Translations under genes and position numbers: made by a program
Shown: positions 7,353-16,105 of the stretch, one piece after another
Numbering within the stretch: position 1 is the first letter of the stretch
Layout: every line of letters begins with the position of its first letter
Notes under the pieces: generated by a model
Seen by the model: only the letters and a program-made list of their open reading frames with translations
Told to the model about the DNA's origin: nothing
Databases searched by the model: none
From: an uncultured Lachnospiraceae bacterium
GTDB lineage: Bacteria; Bacillota; Clostridia; Lachnospirales; Lachnospiraceae
Direction: 5' to 3'
Length of the DNA: 64,000 nucleotides
Assembly (NCBI GenBank): GCA_900551115.1
Contig: URUY01000009.1
Coordinates: 50,152-114,151, forward strand

Positions 7353-9086
7353 TTAACGGATGTTTGCCCGAAGCACCATACACTCCCCTGAAAGCGGTGT
7401 AACAGTAAAATTCTTTACGCTGGCAGGAATAATAAAGGTTTCCGCATAATGAACCTCATAAGGCTCAAATGTCCCTTCCGGTGAAGAAATCACCACTCCT
7501 GCTCCGTCTACCACATTGCACATGCTGACACTGTCATCGCAGGTAAAGCTGTGGGGCGCATTTAATTTGTAACGTCTTGTTTCAATAAATTCCCGCTCAT
7601 GGAGACCTGTTTTCACCTCTTCAAAATCTGCCTCTTCGCACAAGGTCTCAAAATGGTTTAACAGATTATCCTTTACCCAGCCGGTAGTTCTGTCCCATTG
7701 AATGACCTGCTTACCATGCTCAATATGCACCGGGCGGGGTCTTCCGTCCAGTCCCAGTCTTCCCCAGTCCCAAAGCTTAAAGGTAAAGATATAGGGCGTT
7801 GCGCTGATTTCCAGTACCATGGTATCCTTGCCGGAGCAATGTACCGTACCTGCCGGTATCAGGAAATGGTCGTGTTTTTTTGCCGGCCATATATTGACAA
7901 AGTTCTCTGCCTTAAAAGGCTCGCCGCCCTCCTGGGCCGCTCTTAGCTGTCCCAACATTTCATCCTTGTCAACGCCTTCCTGCAGTCCCAGATAAATAAC
8001 CGCGTCATCTACACAATCCAGAATATAATAGCTTTCGTCCTGGGTATAATGCATACCGAACGTATTCTGTATGTATTCCGTAAGGGGATGCACCTGAAGG
8101 GAAAGATTCTGTCCGCCCATAGTGTCCAGAAAGTCAAAACGGATGGGGAATTCATCACCGAATCTTGCATGCACGCGGTTTCCCAGCAATTCCTTGGGGC
8201 AGAAGAATACCACATCGATAGAAGGGAACTCCATCCTTACCTCTCCGAAACGGAGGAATATGCTGTTTTCTTCGGGTACACCGTCAAAGGACCATGCATA
8301 ATTTTCTGCTTCAGGGTCAAGTCCGCATACCTCCTTCATCCACTGACCGCCCCATACCTCAGGAGCAAAATAAGGAACCAGTCTGAAGGGTTCTCCTGCA
8401 CAGACCCTTAAGCCTTCACGGAAACCGTCACCGGATACAATTTTAGGAGTGCCGCTTATTACGGTATCCACTGCCCAGCTTAAGCTTCCTAAAAGCTTTC
8501 TCTTGTGGCGGTCTGCCATTCTCCACTCTACAAAGAATCCCTGCTTGAATTTTTTCAGTTTGTCTTCCCCCGGATTAACGGTTTTCCAGTTGGAAAAGCC
8601 TCTCTTAAAGCGGCACTGGATTTCCCATCGGGGCATATCAAAATAAAGCACGTCACAGTCACTGCCTGTTACAATCGCTGCACCAACGCCGTAAACAATC
8701 ACTTTCTCGCCGTCTTTTACAGCCTTTGCAATTTCAGCGCGCATTTTTTCTGTCTTATCAGCCTCGTAAATATCCTGAAGCTTAAGCGTATTCATAATAC
8801 CGAACACTCTGTCCTCAGTCAGGAATCTGTCTATCAGCTCATGATAGGCCTCATCGCTCATACAGCATTCTTCCGCATTAAAAAGCCGGTATCCTGTAAG
8901 CGCCAATTCCCTTACGATTTCCTCTGCATCCACTTCAGGATAAAATTCCGCACAAATCACCGATGTTTGCGCTTCCTTACAAATAACGCTCCTGACAGCT
9001 TCCCAGCCTTCATATGCTGCATAACCGTCAATCTTCTTTTCGGGATGCTTATTAAAATTATGGTATTTATTGTATCGATTATTCAT
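7353..9086 (-). CDS. Class I mannose-6-phosphate isomerase with N-terminal extension
   Basis: 577 aa from the ATG at 9086, which has GGAGGA eight bases upstream. The C-terminal two thirds (from about residue 240) is a type I phosphomannose isomerase cupin. It has LSLQVHP (Gln and His zinc ligands), the DESYYILD strand with the Glu ligand, and PAGTVHCSG with the second His. It converts mannose-6-phosphate to fructose-6-phosphate, the entry to glycolysis for mannose released by the neighbouring enzymes. The first 230 or so residues are extra compared with the usual 300-400 aa enzyme. They contain VIVYGVGAAIVTGSDCDVLY, which looks like a remnant of a P-loop/uridine-kinase-like fold without Walker A. 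The role of the extension is unknown. Confidence 0.8.
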   Translation of the reverse strand: MNNRYNKYHNFNKHPEKKIDGYAAYEGWEAVRSVICKEAQTSVICAEFYPEVDAEEIVRELALTGYRLFNAEECCMSDEAYHELIDRFLTEDRVFGIMNTLKLQDIYEADKTEKMRAEIAKAVKDGEKVIVYGVGAAIVTGSDCDVLYFDMPRWEIQCRFKRGFSNWKTVNPGEDKLKKFKQGFFVEWRMADRHKRKLLGSLSWAVDTVISGTPKIVSGDGFREGLRVCAGEPFRLVPYFAPEVWGGQWMKEVCGLDPEAENYAWSFDGVPEENSIFLRFGEVRMEFPSIDVVFFCPKELLGNRVHARFGDEFPIRFDFLDTMGGQNLSLQVHPLTEYIQNTFGMHYTQDESYYILDCVDDAVIYLGLQEGVDKDEMLGQLRAAQEGGEPFKAENFVNIWPAKKHDHFLIPAGTVHCSGKDTMVLEISATPYIFTFKLWDWGRLGLDGRPRPVHIEHGKQVIQWDRTTGWVKDNLLNHFETLCEEADFEEVKTGLHEREFIETRRYKLNAPHSFTCDDSVSMCNVVDGAGVVISSPEGTFEPYEVHYAETFIIPASVKNFTVTPLSGECMVLRANIR

Positions 9087-9120
9087 TTCTTTATTCCTCC
9101 GCATGCTGACCGTTCCGTTT

Positions 9121-10008
9121 TTACAGATTTGCTGCTCCTGCCATACCTGCCTGATTTTGTAACCCGGCACAGGCTGTTTTTACCGGTGCATAGGCGTATC
9201 CGTATACGCCCTTCTTTAATTCTGCCTCTATCCGCGGCAGAATCATATCAGCCGAGGCTGATACACCGCCTCCGATTACAATGATTTCAGGTCTTAAAAT
9301 ATTGGCAATATTGACCGCTCCGATGCTAATATACTGCAAAAATTCTTCTACAATATGGCATGCCCTGGTATCGTTCTTTTTAGCTGCCGTAAAAATATCC
9401 TTAGCACTCTGGTCTTTTTCAAACAACCCTTCGCTCATCCTTGCCACCGCTCCCGCAGATGCATAGGCCTCAAGGCAGCCCTGTCTGCCGCAGTTACAGA
9501 ACCGTCCTCTTGCATCCACTACCGCATGTCCGAAGATATAGGCCATAGAGCCGTATCTGTCTGTCTCTATACGTCCGTCTTTTACAAAGCCGCCGCCCAC
9601 ACCGGTTCCCAGTGTAAAGAGCGCCACCCTGCCATATTCTTTTCCGGCACCGTAAAGAGCTTCGCCCAATGCTGCACACTGTGCATCATTGGCTATCTTT
9701 ATCTTAAGCGGAAGATATTTCTGCATATCCGCCACAAAAGGAACATTCTCCCATCCGAAATTATTGGAATAGCACACAATGCCCTCTTTTGTATCTATCA
9801 GTCCCGGAACGCCCATTCCGGCTTTTGTAATTTCGGGATAATGCCTCAGAAGCATACCTGCTCCCTCTGCAATTTTTTGAAGCACCGCTGCATACCCTTC
9901 CGAAACAGGAGTATCCACCATGATCTCTTCTAATATTTTTCCGTCTTCTACAACACCGATTTTTGTCCGGGTGCCGCCCAAGTCAACACCTATCCTCTTT
10001 TCTCCCAC
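9121..10008 (-). CDS. ROK-family sugar kinase
   Basis: 295 aa, normal for ROK kinases. The phosphate-binding loop is GVDLGGTRTKIG (7-18). The catalytic Asp lies in IANDAQCAALGEA (D108). The ATP-site motif is LFTLGTGVGGG, and the zinc site is H161 with CNCGRQGC (171-178) followed by LE. Its place between GH38 and mannose-6-phosphate isomerase argues for a mannose (or fructose/glucose) kinase producing mannose-6-phosphate. A ROK repressor is excluded because there is no N-terminal HTH. The start is GTG at 10008 with AGGAAAGG upstream. Confidence 0.85.
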   Translation of the reverse strand: MGEKRIGVDLGGTRTKIGVVEDGKILEEIMVDTPVSEGYAAVLQKIAEGAGMLLRHYPEITKAGMGVPGLIDTKEGIVCYSNNFGWENVPFVADMQKYLPLKIKIANDAQCAALGEALYGAGKEYGRVALFTLGTGVGGGFVKDGRIETDRYGSMAYIFGHAVVDARGRFCNCGRQGCLEAYASAGAVARMSEGLFEKDQSAKDIFTAAKKNDTRACHIVEEFLQYISIGAVNIANILRPEIIVIGGGVSASADMILPRIEAELKKGVYGYAYAPVKTACAGLQNQAGMAGAANL

Positions 10009-10045
10009 ACCGCTTCATCCTTTCCTGTCTGTTTCTCCTGCAGCT

Positions 10046-12430
10046 CTATACAAACAGATAGAACTGCAGAACACCCTCATTCATGGCTTCCGCTATTTTG
10101 AACGCCTCTGCCTTTTCCTTTTTATCCGTCACAAACAGTTCATAATGGAACTGGTAAAATCCGCCGAGACTCACTTTAAAATTTGTCTCCCAGAAATTGT
10201 TCATCACCCAGGAATACACTTCATCAGTATTGGATACGCCTTCGTCTCCCATAAGCTTTATGGAATGCGCCTGTAAGCCTCCCATTGTAATAAGCGGTAC
10301 ATCCTGACTGGCTACAATTACCTGACTGTCCTCTTTGTCAAATACAAGACCGTTTTGCAGCGCATAAAAATCAATGCAGGTTCCGGGCAGCTGGTCAATT
10401 CTGGGCCGTACAATAGCCTTTGCTTTATCTATGCTGGTTTCCTGTCCCATAAAAGGCAGGGACAAATATACATTTTCCGGTTCCCAGACGCTGGTTTTAT
10501 GAATTCTGAAATCCACATCAAGCTTCGGTGTCCATTTATAGGCTGTCAGAATCAGGGCGCAGCCTTCTGCTCCTTCCATCTGATAGGTAAGCTCCACCTT
10601 TGCATAAAGCGCACCATCCTCTAATATCTTCACATCCGTAAGCTCACCGATGCTTCTAAGACTTCTGAATGCCTTGCGGTTTCTGCCCATATTCCTGCGC
10701 ACAAAGAGATAATCCTCGCCGTCCCGTCTGGCGGTTCTCTCATACACCGGTGTAAATGCTGCATAAGGGCAGGCCTCACTAATCAGCTCTTCCCCATGTA
10801 CCTTGTCATATATGGACACGATACCTTTTTCCTTCTCCCACAAGATTTTAAAGAAGGAATTTTCCAATCCGTCCATACTGACGCAGGCACCGTTTTCACG
10901 CTCCCCTGCAAGGCGGAAATATAAATCGTTTACCCCTTCAATGCCTGTCTGGGCACAAAGTCCCGGTGAATGAAGGGCAGGCTCTTCTGTTTCCACAAGA
11001 CAGAAGGTTTTCACTTCCCCCGGCTCCATGGAAAGCCTGATGCACATTTCAGGTCCTCTGGAATATCTGCTAATCTGGAAAGGTACCTCTTTACCGCTCT
11101 CCTCTTCCACAACCTTAAAATGCTCGTGTCCGTAAAAATGCTCCAAATCTATGGTCAGCATATCCTCCACCGGAATACTGTGGGGATTCACTGCCCGGAA
11201 TTTCAATTCTTTTCTTAAAGAAATTGCTGTTTCGCCATAAAAAGCCTGCAGCTTTTCTTTGACAATCGTAGCCGCTTCACATGCCTTTAAGGCATACAGC
11301 TTTTTCCACTGGTCAAGATTATTCACCTGCGGATGATACGGTTCTGTTATGGAAGAGGAATATCCCCAGGTATGCTCTCCGTAAAACATCAGATTGTCAT
11401 GGGCACTTTCATAAAGCGCCTTATCCGAAAGCTTATGGTCCTTACACAGCTTTTCTGCCATATGGCTGTATCTTGCCGCCTGTCTGTACTGTATGATATC
11501 TGCCGGTGTGGAACCCACGCCGTCTGCCCACCAGTCCGTCCAGTCGCCTTTATATACCGGAAGCTTGGAAAGCTCCTGCTTTCTTACCTCCGCAAAAAAT
11601 TCATCCAGAGTAGCCATTCTAAGCTCTATTCCCTGTTCACTTGCATTAAAACGCCTGATAAAATCAAGAATTTTTGTGGATGGCGGTGCATTGTCCGTCA
11701 TATTACCGCTGAGGGAAACAGGGGCAAAGGAATATTCATAGCCCTGTTTTAAAATCGTATCCACATAGGCCCTGATTCTGCGTACTGCCTTTTCCCAGTC
11801 AGTCAGTTTTGCAAAGGTCATACCGTCCTGTATGGTGTATTCAAACCAGGATGCCTGTGCAGCGCCCAGCTCATTTCCAAGGTTGTAATGATCGCCGTTC
11901 CATACAAGGACTTTTTTGCCCTTGGGGGATTCCCAGAAAAAGGGAGTCTGCTTTCTGAATAAAGGATGCATGCCATGATGCGTATGGATACAGGACATAA
12001 AGTTCTCTACTCCTGCCTCACTAAGCACATCAGCAAAGCCCCAGCTATAACCGTTGATATCCGCGGTCATGGCACTTACAGCCCGAATGCCAAGCTCCTC
12101 TCTCTGTTTTTTGCACCGTGCCATAACGCTGTCATGGACAAAGCCCGGTACTAAATCCGTGAGATTCAAATAGCTTGCAGAAAGTCCGATATTTCCGTTT
12201 ACGACAGCTTTTACAAAAGCCTTTTTCTCTTCTTCTGAAGCCACCTTTAAAAACTGCTCTACACACCAGTAGCTTTCGCAGTTCCACTTAAAGTCGGCGT
12301 CTTCTTCTATAATTTCAAGCACTTCCCTGATAAATGCAATATGATGTGCCTTCATCTTTTCCTGTGTATCCGTATAACCTACATCCGTGTGGGATGAATG
12401 CAGCAGGTAAATGATAAATTTATCTTCCAT
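10046..12430 (-). CDS. Glycoside hydrolase family 38 alpha-mannosidase-like
   Basis: 794 aa from the ATG at 12430 with GGAGGA ahead. The N-terminal GH38 barrel starts with IIYLLHSSHTDVGYTDTQEK (His/Asp metal ligands). MTADINGYSWGFADVLSEAG carries the candidate nucleophile Asp, and CIHTHHGMHPLFRKQTPFFW follows. The C-terminal half (about 420-794) is the beta-sandwich region of the family. No signal peptide is present, so it is cytoplasmic. The expected reaction is hydrolysis of alpha-mannosides taken up by the adjacent ABC transporter. Some GH38 members act on other alpha-linked sugars, so substrate is inferred from the kinase/isomerase neighbours. Confidence 0.8.
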   Translation of the reverse strand: MEDKFIIYLLHSSHTDVGYTDTQEKMKAHHIAFIREVLEIIEEDADFKWNCESYWCVEQFLKVASEEEKKAFVKAVVNGNIGLSASYLNLTDLVPGFVHDSVMARCKKQREELGIRAVSAMTADINGYSWGFADVLSEAGVENFMSCIHTHHGMHPLFRKQTPFFWESPKGKKVLVWNGDHYNLGNELGAAQASWFEYTIQDGMTFAKLTDWEKAVRRIRAYVDTILKQGYEYSFAPVSLSGNMTDNAPPSTKILDFIRRFNASEQGIELRMATLDEFFAEVRKQELSKLPVYKGDWTDWWADGVGSTPADIIQYRQAARYSHMAEKLCKDHKLSDKALYESAHDNLMFYGEHTWGYSSSITEPYHPQVNNLDQWKKLYALKACEAATIVKEKLQAFYGETAISLRKELKFRAVNPHSIPVEDMLTIDLEHFYGHEHFKVVEEESGKEVPFQISRYSRGPEMCIRLSMEPGEVKTFCLVETEEPALHSPGLCAQTGIEGVNDLYFRLAGERENGACVSMDGLENSFFKILWEKEKGIVSIYDKVHGEELISEACPYAAFTPVYERTARRDGEDYLFVRRNMGRNRKAFRSLRSIGELTDVKILEDGALYAKVELTYQMEGAEGCALILTAYKWTPKLDVDFRIHKTSVWEPENVYLSLPFMGQETSIDKAKAIVRPRIDQLPGTCIDFYALQNGLVFDKEDSQVIVASQDVPLITMGGLQAHSIKLMGDEGVSNTDEVYSWVMNNFWETNFKVSLGGFYQFHYELFVTDKKEKAEAFKIAEAMNEGVLQFYLFV

Positions 12431-12510
12431 CGTTTCCTCCATATTGAAGCTTCTTTTTGCAACAGACGATACAAGCATGCTCATCTGTCCGATTCCTCCG
12501 TATCTGTTTT

Positions 12511-13404
12511 TTAGGATTTAGAGCCTGAAAAGGCAATGCCTTCAATAAAATATTTCTGTGCAAACATAAAGACTATAATAACCGGAAGCATTGCGCACAC
12601 CGTTGCCGCCATCATAGGTCCGTAGTCCACGTTATTGTTAAACGCAAAGGACTGCAGCCCCTGAGACAATACCTTGAATTCGCCGCTTCGCAGGATGATG
12701 CTGGGCCACATAAAAGAGTTCCAGCCGGCCTGGAAACAAAATACGCTTAAGGTAGCCAACGCCGGTTTTGACAGTGGTGCATATACCCTGAAAAATGTCT
12801 TTAATTCTCCGGCTCCGTCTATACGGGCCGCTTCTCCAAGCTCATCCGGCATGGAGATATAGAAAGAACGCATAAATAAAATATTGAATACACTGATTGC
12901 CGTAGGCAGTACGACACCTAAAAAGTTTCCTGAAAAACCGTGTCCGCCCTGTCCTAAAATATTGTTTCCTCCTACTAACGGAAACCGTGCCAGTATCAAA
13001 AACTGCGGAATCATGAGAACTGTTCCCGGCACCATGACGCTAATCAGCATCAGACGGTAAATCAGCTTCTTTCCGATAAAGGAAAGCTTGGCAAAGGCAT
13101 AGCCTGCCAGAGAACAGAATATCAGGTTCGTGGCAATAATCATCACCGTAATGAACAGCGTATTGATGGAATACCGAAGAAAAGGTATTACCTCGAACGC
13201 TTTTTTATAATGCTCCGTTGTAAAGGATGTGGGAAGTAATTTAATCCCTTCCGAAAAGATTTCCTCATTGGGTCTTGTGGAAGTAAGCACAGACCAATAA
13301 AACGGCAGCGTAAATACAATTGCAAAGAATATTAACAGCGCATATACGAAAAACTTACCCGCAAAACGCTTTGCTTTTCGATTCACCTGTCCATGGTTTT
13401 TCAT
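12511..13404 (-). CDS. Carbohydrate ABC transporter permease (MalG type)
   Basis: 297 aa from the ATG at 13404, which has GGAGGAG upstream. Six transmembrane helices are predicted. The cytoplasmic EAA loop is visible as ELGEAARIDGAGELKTFFRVYAPLS, the docking site for the ATPase. It pairs with the second permease just upstream (22 bp gap). As is common for CUT1 importers, no ATPase is in the operon; a shared MsmX/UgpC-like ATPase elsewhere is expected. Confidence 0.9.
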   Translation of the reverse strand: MKNHGQVNRKAKRFAGKFFVYALLIFFAIVFTLPFYWSVLTSTRPNEEIFSEGIKLLPTSFTTEHYKKAFEVIPFLRYSINTLFITVMIIATNLIFCSLAGYAFAKLSFIGKKLIYRLMLISVMVPGTVLMIPQFLILARFPLVGGNNILGQGGHGFSGNFLGVVLPTAISVFNILFMRSFYISMPDELGEAARIDGAGELKTFFRVYAPLSKPALATLSVFCFQAGWNSFMWPSIILRSGEFKVLSQGLQSFAFNNNVDYGPMMAATVCAMLPVIIVFMFAQKYFIEGIAFSGSKS

Positions 13405-13426
13405 AGCGTTTTCTCCTCCTTTTTGT

Positions 13427-14320
13427 TTATACCAGACTTTCTTTGTTAAACTTCTGCTGTGCAATGGTAACTACCATAATCAGTGCAAATAAAATCATGG
13501 CCTGCGCACAGGCATATCCCATTTGGGATTCCTTGAAAGCGTTGGTATATATCAAATAAAGCGGAACTGTTGTTGCATGTGCCGGTCCTCCCGAGGTCAG
13601 TACATAAATCTGGTCGAAGACCTGAAATGCTCCGATAAGAGCCATGGACACAACAAAGTAAGTAGTAGGAGCCACTAAAGGCACCGTTATATGTAGCATT
13701 TGTTTAAACCAGCCGGCGCCGTCAAGCCTTGCCGACTCATAGACACTGGCAGGCACATTCTGCAGGGCTGCCAGATATATCATGATATTGCTCGCCAGAG
13801 TTGACCATACACATATGATGACTATGGATGAAAGTGCCGTCTTGCTGTTGTTCAGCCATGTACCGGGCGGCAGTCCCAAAGAAGTCAGGATATTGTTAAG
13901 AAGTCCTCCTGACGGGTTCATCAGCCATTTCCATACAATGGCGGAAGCCACTGCCGAAGTCAGACAGGGCAGGTAAAACAAAACCCTGAAGGTCTTGATT
14001 CCCCGCACCTTCTGATTCAGGAGCAGCGCCAGCAGGAATGACAAAATCACAACTGCCGGCACGAACATCAGGACATAGAGGCAGATATTTTTCATTGCAA
14101 GTAAGAAGTACGTATCATCAAACGCCCTTAAATAATTCTTGATACCGATAAACTTCATCGGTGTAAATACGTTATAGGACGTGAAACTCATCACTACCGC
14201 CATAATGGCCGGTATGAAAAGGAACAGTAAAAAGCATAGAAACGCCGGTGTAATAAAAAGCCACCCTATGAGATTTTTACGAAATTTCCGTTTTGTTCTG
14301 TTTTTGCTGCTCTGCCTCAT
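13427..14320 (-). CDS. Carbohydrate ABC transporter permease (MalF/UgpA type)
   Basis: 297 aa with six predicted transmembrane helices, the first at about 17-40 (LIGWLFITPAFLCFLLFLFI). The EAA loop reads YESARLDGAGWFKQMLHITVPLV. The ATG at 14320 is preceded by GGAGATGAGG. It forms the heterodimeric channel with the MalG-type permease and receives sugar from the lipoprotein encoded just upstream. Confidence 0.9.
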   Translation of the reverse strand: MRQSSKNRTKRKFRKNLIGWLFITPAFLCFLLFLFIPAIMAVVMSFTSYNVFTPMKFIGIKNYLRAFDDTYFLLAMKNICLYVLMFVPAVVILSFLLALLLNQKVRGIKTFRVLFYLPCLTSAVASAIVWKWLMNPSGGLLNNILTSLGLPPGTWLNNSKTALSSIVIICVWSTLASNIMIYLAALQNVPASVYESARLDGAGWFKQMLHITVPLVAPTTYFVVSMALIGAFQVFDQIYVLTSGGPAHATTVPLYLIYTNAFKESQMGYACAQAMILFALIMVVTIAQQKFNKESLV

Positions 14321-14351
14321 ATATCCTCATCTCCAATTAATACTAATTTTA

Positions 14352-15707
14352 TCAGTTATCGCCTCTGTACTGCTCTAACAGCTTGTTACCCTCTGTCTCC
14401 ATTACCTTCAATGTCTCTTCGGGGCTCTGGCTGCCTTCAAACATCTTCTCGATTTCAGGACCGTAGCAGGTTCCTTCCAGATTGATGAAGCCCGGAACAT
14501 CTGAACGGATCTGATGGTTTTCAAGGTCAGCAAGTACATTCTTTAAATACTGGTCATTGGCAAATTTTTCATCGTTCTGTACACTCTTTAATGCGGAGAA
14601 ACCGCCTACGATGTCACACCACTTTAAGCTGTTTTCATCATCATGTAATGCAAATTCTACGAACTGCTGTGCAATATCTGCATGCTTAGCCTGTGCAGGT
14701 ACTACAAGGCTCCAGCTTGTCTGGGTACCGCCTGCTTTTGCACCTTCTGCCCTGCCCTGAGGAATAGGCACAAAGGTAAAGTTGATTTCATCAGCATAGG
14801 TTTTATAAGTACGCAGCATAGAGGTAGGCCATAAGGTCATTGCCTCTTCACCTGTCAGGAAACCGTCAGCACCGCTTGCTGCTGTATACTGGGTGGTATA
14901 TACGCCGCTGTCAATCAGTTCCTTGAAGTATTCCAGTACCTGAAGCGCTTTGTCATCCAGATTTACAGTAAGACCGTCATCAGAAAGAGGCTGTCCTGCA
15001 TTAGCCGCTAAGAAGGAGTTGAACAGGTAAGGAGCCATCTTCATATTAAGACCAACCTTAACACCCTCTACATCCATAGCTGCAATAGCTGCTTCTTTAA
15101 TCTCATCCCATGTGGTAGGTGCTTCTGTAATACCGGCCTGCTCTAAGATTCCCATATTCACATATACACCCCAGATATCAAGATTCATGGGAAGCCCGTA
15201 AAGCTTATCGTCCACAGTCAGTTCGCGGATAGCTTCATCATTGAAATCTTCCTTGGAAACGCCTGCTGTCTCTAAGTATTCATCAAAGCTTTGAAGCTGT
15301 CCGAGGCGGGCATATCTTCTTACCTCAGAAGCATCCCAAAGCATGATATCGGGTACATCGCCGGCAATTGCTGCTGCCTGGAAAGCATTCATCATGTCAG
15401 CCTGACAAACATATTTTACATTATTTCCTGTTGATTCATTAAAAGCTGTTACGATTTCATTAATCTGCGCTTCTACATCGCCGTCCCAGTAGCCCCAGAA
15501 GATAACCTCTTCTCCGCTTGCTGTCTTGTTATCATCTGCAGAAGTACTTTCCTGCGGTTCTCCCGTCTGTGTACTTTCTGTCTGCGTGCTTTCTGTCTGC
15601 GTATTATTACCGGAATCAGGTGTTTTCTTTTCACCGCATCCGCTAAGCACGCTCACCATGCCGGTAAGCATACATACACAAAGCCCCAAACTCAATAGTT
15701 TTTTCAT
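14352..15707 (-). CDS. Sugar-binding lipoprotein of CUT1 ABC importer
   Basis: 451 aa. It has a lipoprotein signal peptide, MKKLLSLGLCVCMLTGMVS followed by the lipobox LSGC, then a Thr/Ser/Gln-rich linker made of repeated TESTQTES units (about 35-55). The rest is a family 1 extracellular solute-binding protein: VIFWGYWDGDVEAQINEIVTAFNEST, then later GGTQTSWSLVVPAQAKHADI. It captures oligosaccharides outside the cell. It is the first gene of the operon, with a strong promoter at 15775-15802 and GGAGGA before the ATG. Confidence 0.9.
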   Translation of the reverse strand: MKKLLSLGLCVCMLTGMVSVLSGCGEKKTPDSGNNTQTESTQTESTQTGEPQESTSADDNKTASGEEVIFWGYWDGDVEAQINEIVTAFNESTGNNVKYVCQADMMNAFQAAAIAGDVPDIMLWDASEVRRYARLGQLQSFDEYLETAGVSKEDFNDEAIRELTVDDKLYGLPMNLDIWGVYVNMGILEQAGITEAPTTWDEIKEAAIAAMDVEGVKVGLNMKMAPYLFNSFLAANAGQPLSDDGLTVNLDDKALQVLEYFKELIDSGVYTTQYTAASGADGFLTGEEAMTLWPTSMLRTYKTYADEINFTFVPIPQGRAEGAKAGGTQTSWSLVVPAQAKHADIAQQFVEFALHDDENSLKWCDIVGGFSALKSVQNDEKFANDQYLKNVLADLENHQIRSDVPGFINLEGTCYGPEIEKMFEGSQSPEETLKVMETEGNKLLEQYRGDN

Positions 15708-15734
15708 ATTAAATCCTCCTTAGTTTGAAAATTG

Positions 15735-15754
15735 AAACTCGTGCGCGTGAGTTT
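15735..15754. promoter_or_regulatory. Candidate operator AAACTC-N8-GAGTTT
   Basis: Inverted repeat with 6-bp perfect arms and GC-rich centre, placed about 15-33 bp downstream of the predicted start of transcription of the mannoside operon. Position suits a road-block repressor. Binding protein unknown (RpiR neighbour or a LacI-type regulator). Confidence 0.4.
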
Positions 15755-15774
15755 GATTTGTTTTTTCATTTTTG

Positions 15775-15802
15775 ATTATATCATATTGAAAGTTTAAGTC
15801 AA
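15775..15802 (-). promoter_or_regulatory. Promoter of the mannoside operon
   Basis: On the minus strand TTGACT (15797-15802), 16-bp spacer, TATAAT (15775-15780). It precedes the binding-protein start codon by about 70 bp. Confidence 0.75.
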
Positions 15803-15980
15803 TATGTTTTTATGATTTTTGATTGTTTTTTTCATTTTTTCAATAAAAAAATGTAACTAATTTCCATTTTTAACATTAAAACACATTTCCATGTTCTATT
15901 TTTAACAAAAAAATCTCTTTTTTATGCATTTTTATATAACAAAGTGCAAAGAACAAAGAGTCCGCTCGCAGAGCGTTTTG

Positions 15981-16030
15981 ATTTATAGGAAAGGCTTTCA
16001 CGCTTTAGTGTGAAAGCCTTTCCTATAAAT
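15981..16030. repeat. 21-bp perfect hairpin, REP-like element copy A
   Basis: Arms at 15981-16001 and 16010-16030 are perfectly complementary (21 bp) around an 8-nt loop. The minus strand reaches it just after the rpiR terminator, but no T-run follows, so it is not itself a typical terminator on that strand. A diverged copy lies at 51282-51333, also just after a terminator. Confidence 0.6.
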
Positions 16031-16031
16031 T

Positions 16032-16060
16032 AAAAAAGGAGTGGAAATCATTTCCACTCC
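16032..16060 (-). terminator. Terminator of the rpiR gene
   Basis: Perfect 10-bp stem GGAGTGGAAA/TTTCCACTCC with 3-nt loop, followed by six T on the minus strand, 46 bp after the rpiR stop codon. Confidence 0.85.
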
Positions 16061-16105
16061 ATAGCAGTCTCTTTAATATAAAAACTTCCTTCTTTAAAAC
16101 CAAAT

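Noticed and set aside
8505..9933. Plus-strand open frames of 190-260 codons opposite the isomerase and ROK genes
   Set aside because: Both overlap well-supported conserved genes on the other strand and show no protein-like motifs.
15940..16060. CRISPR-like or attachment-site repeat
   Set aside because: Two different hairpins, no spaced direct repeats and no integrase nearby.
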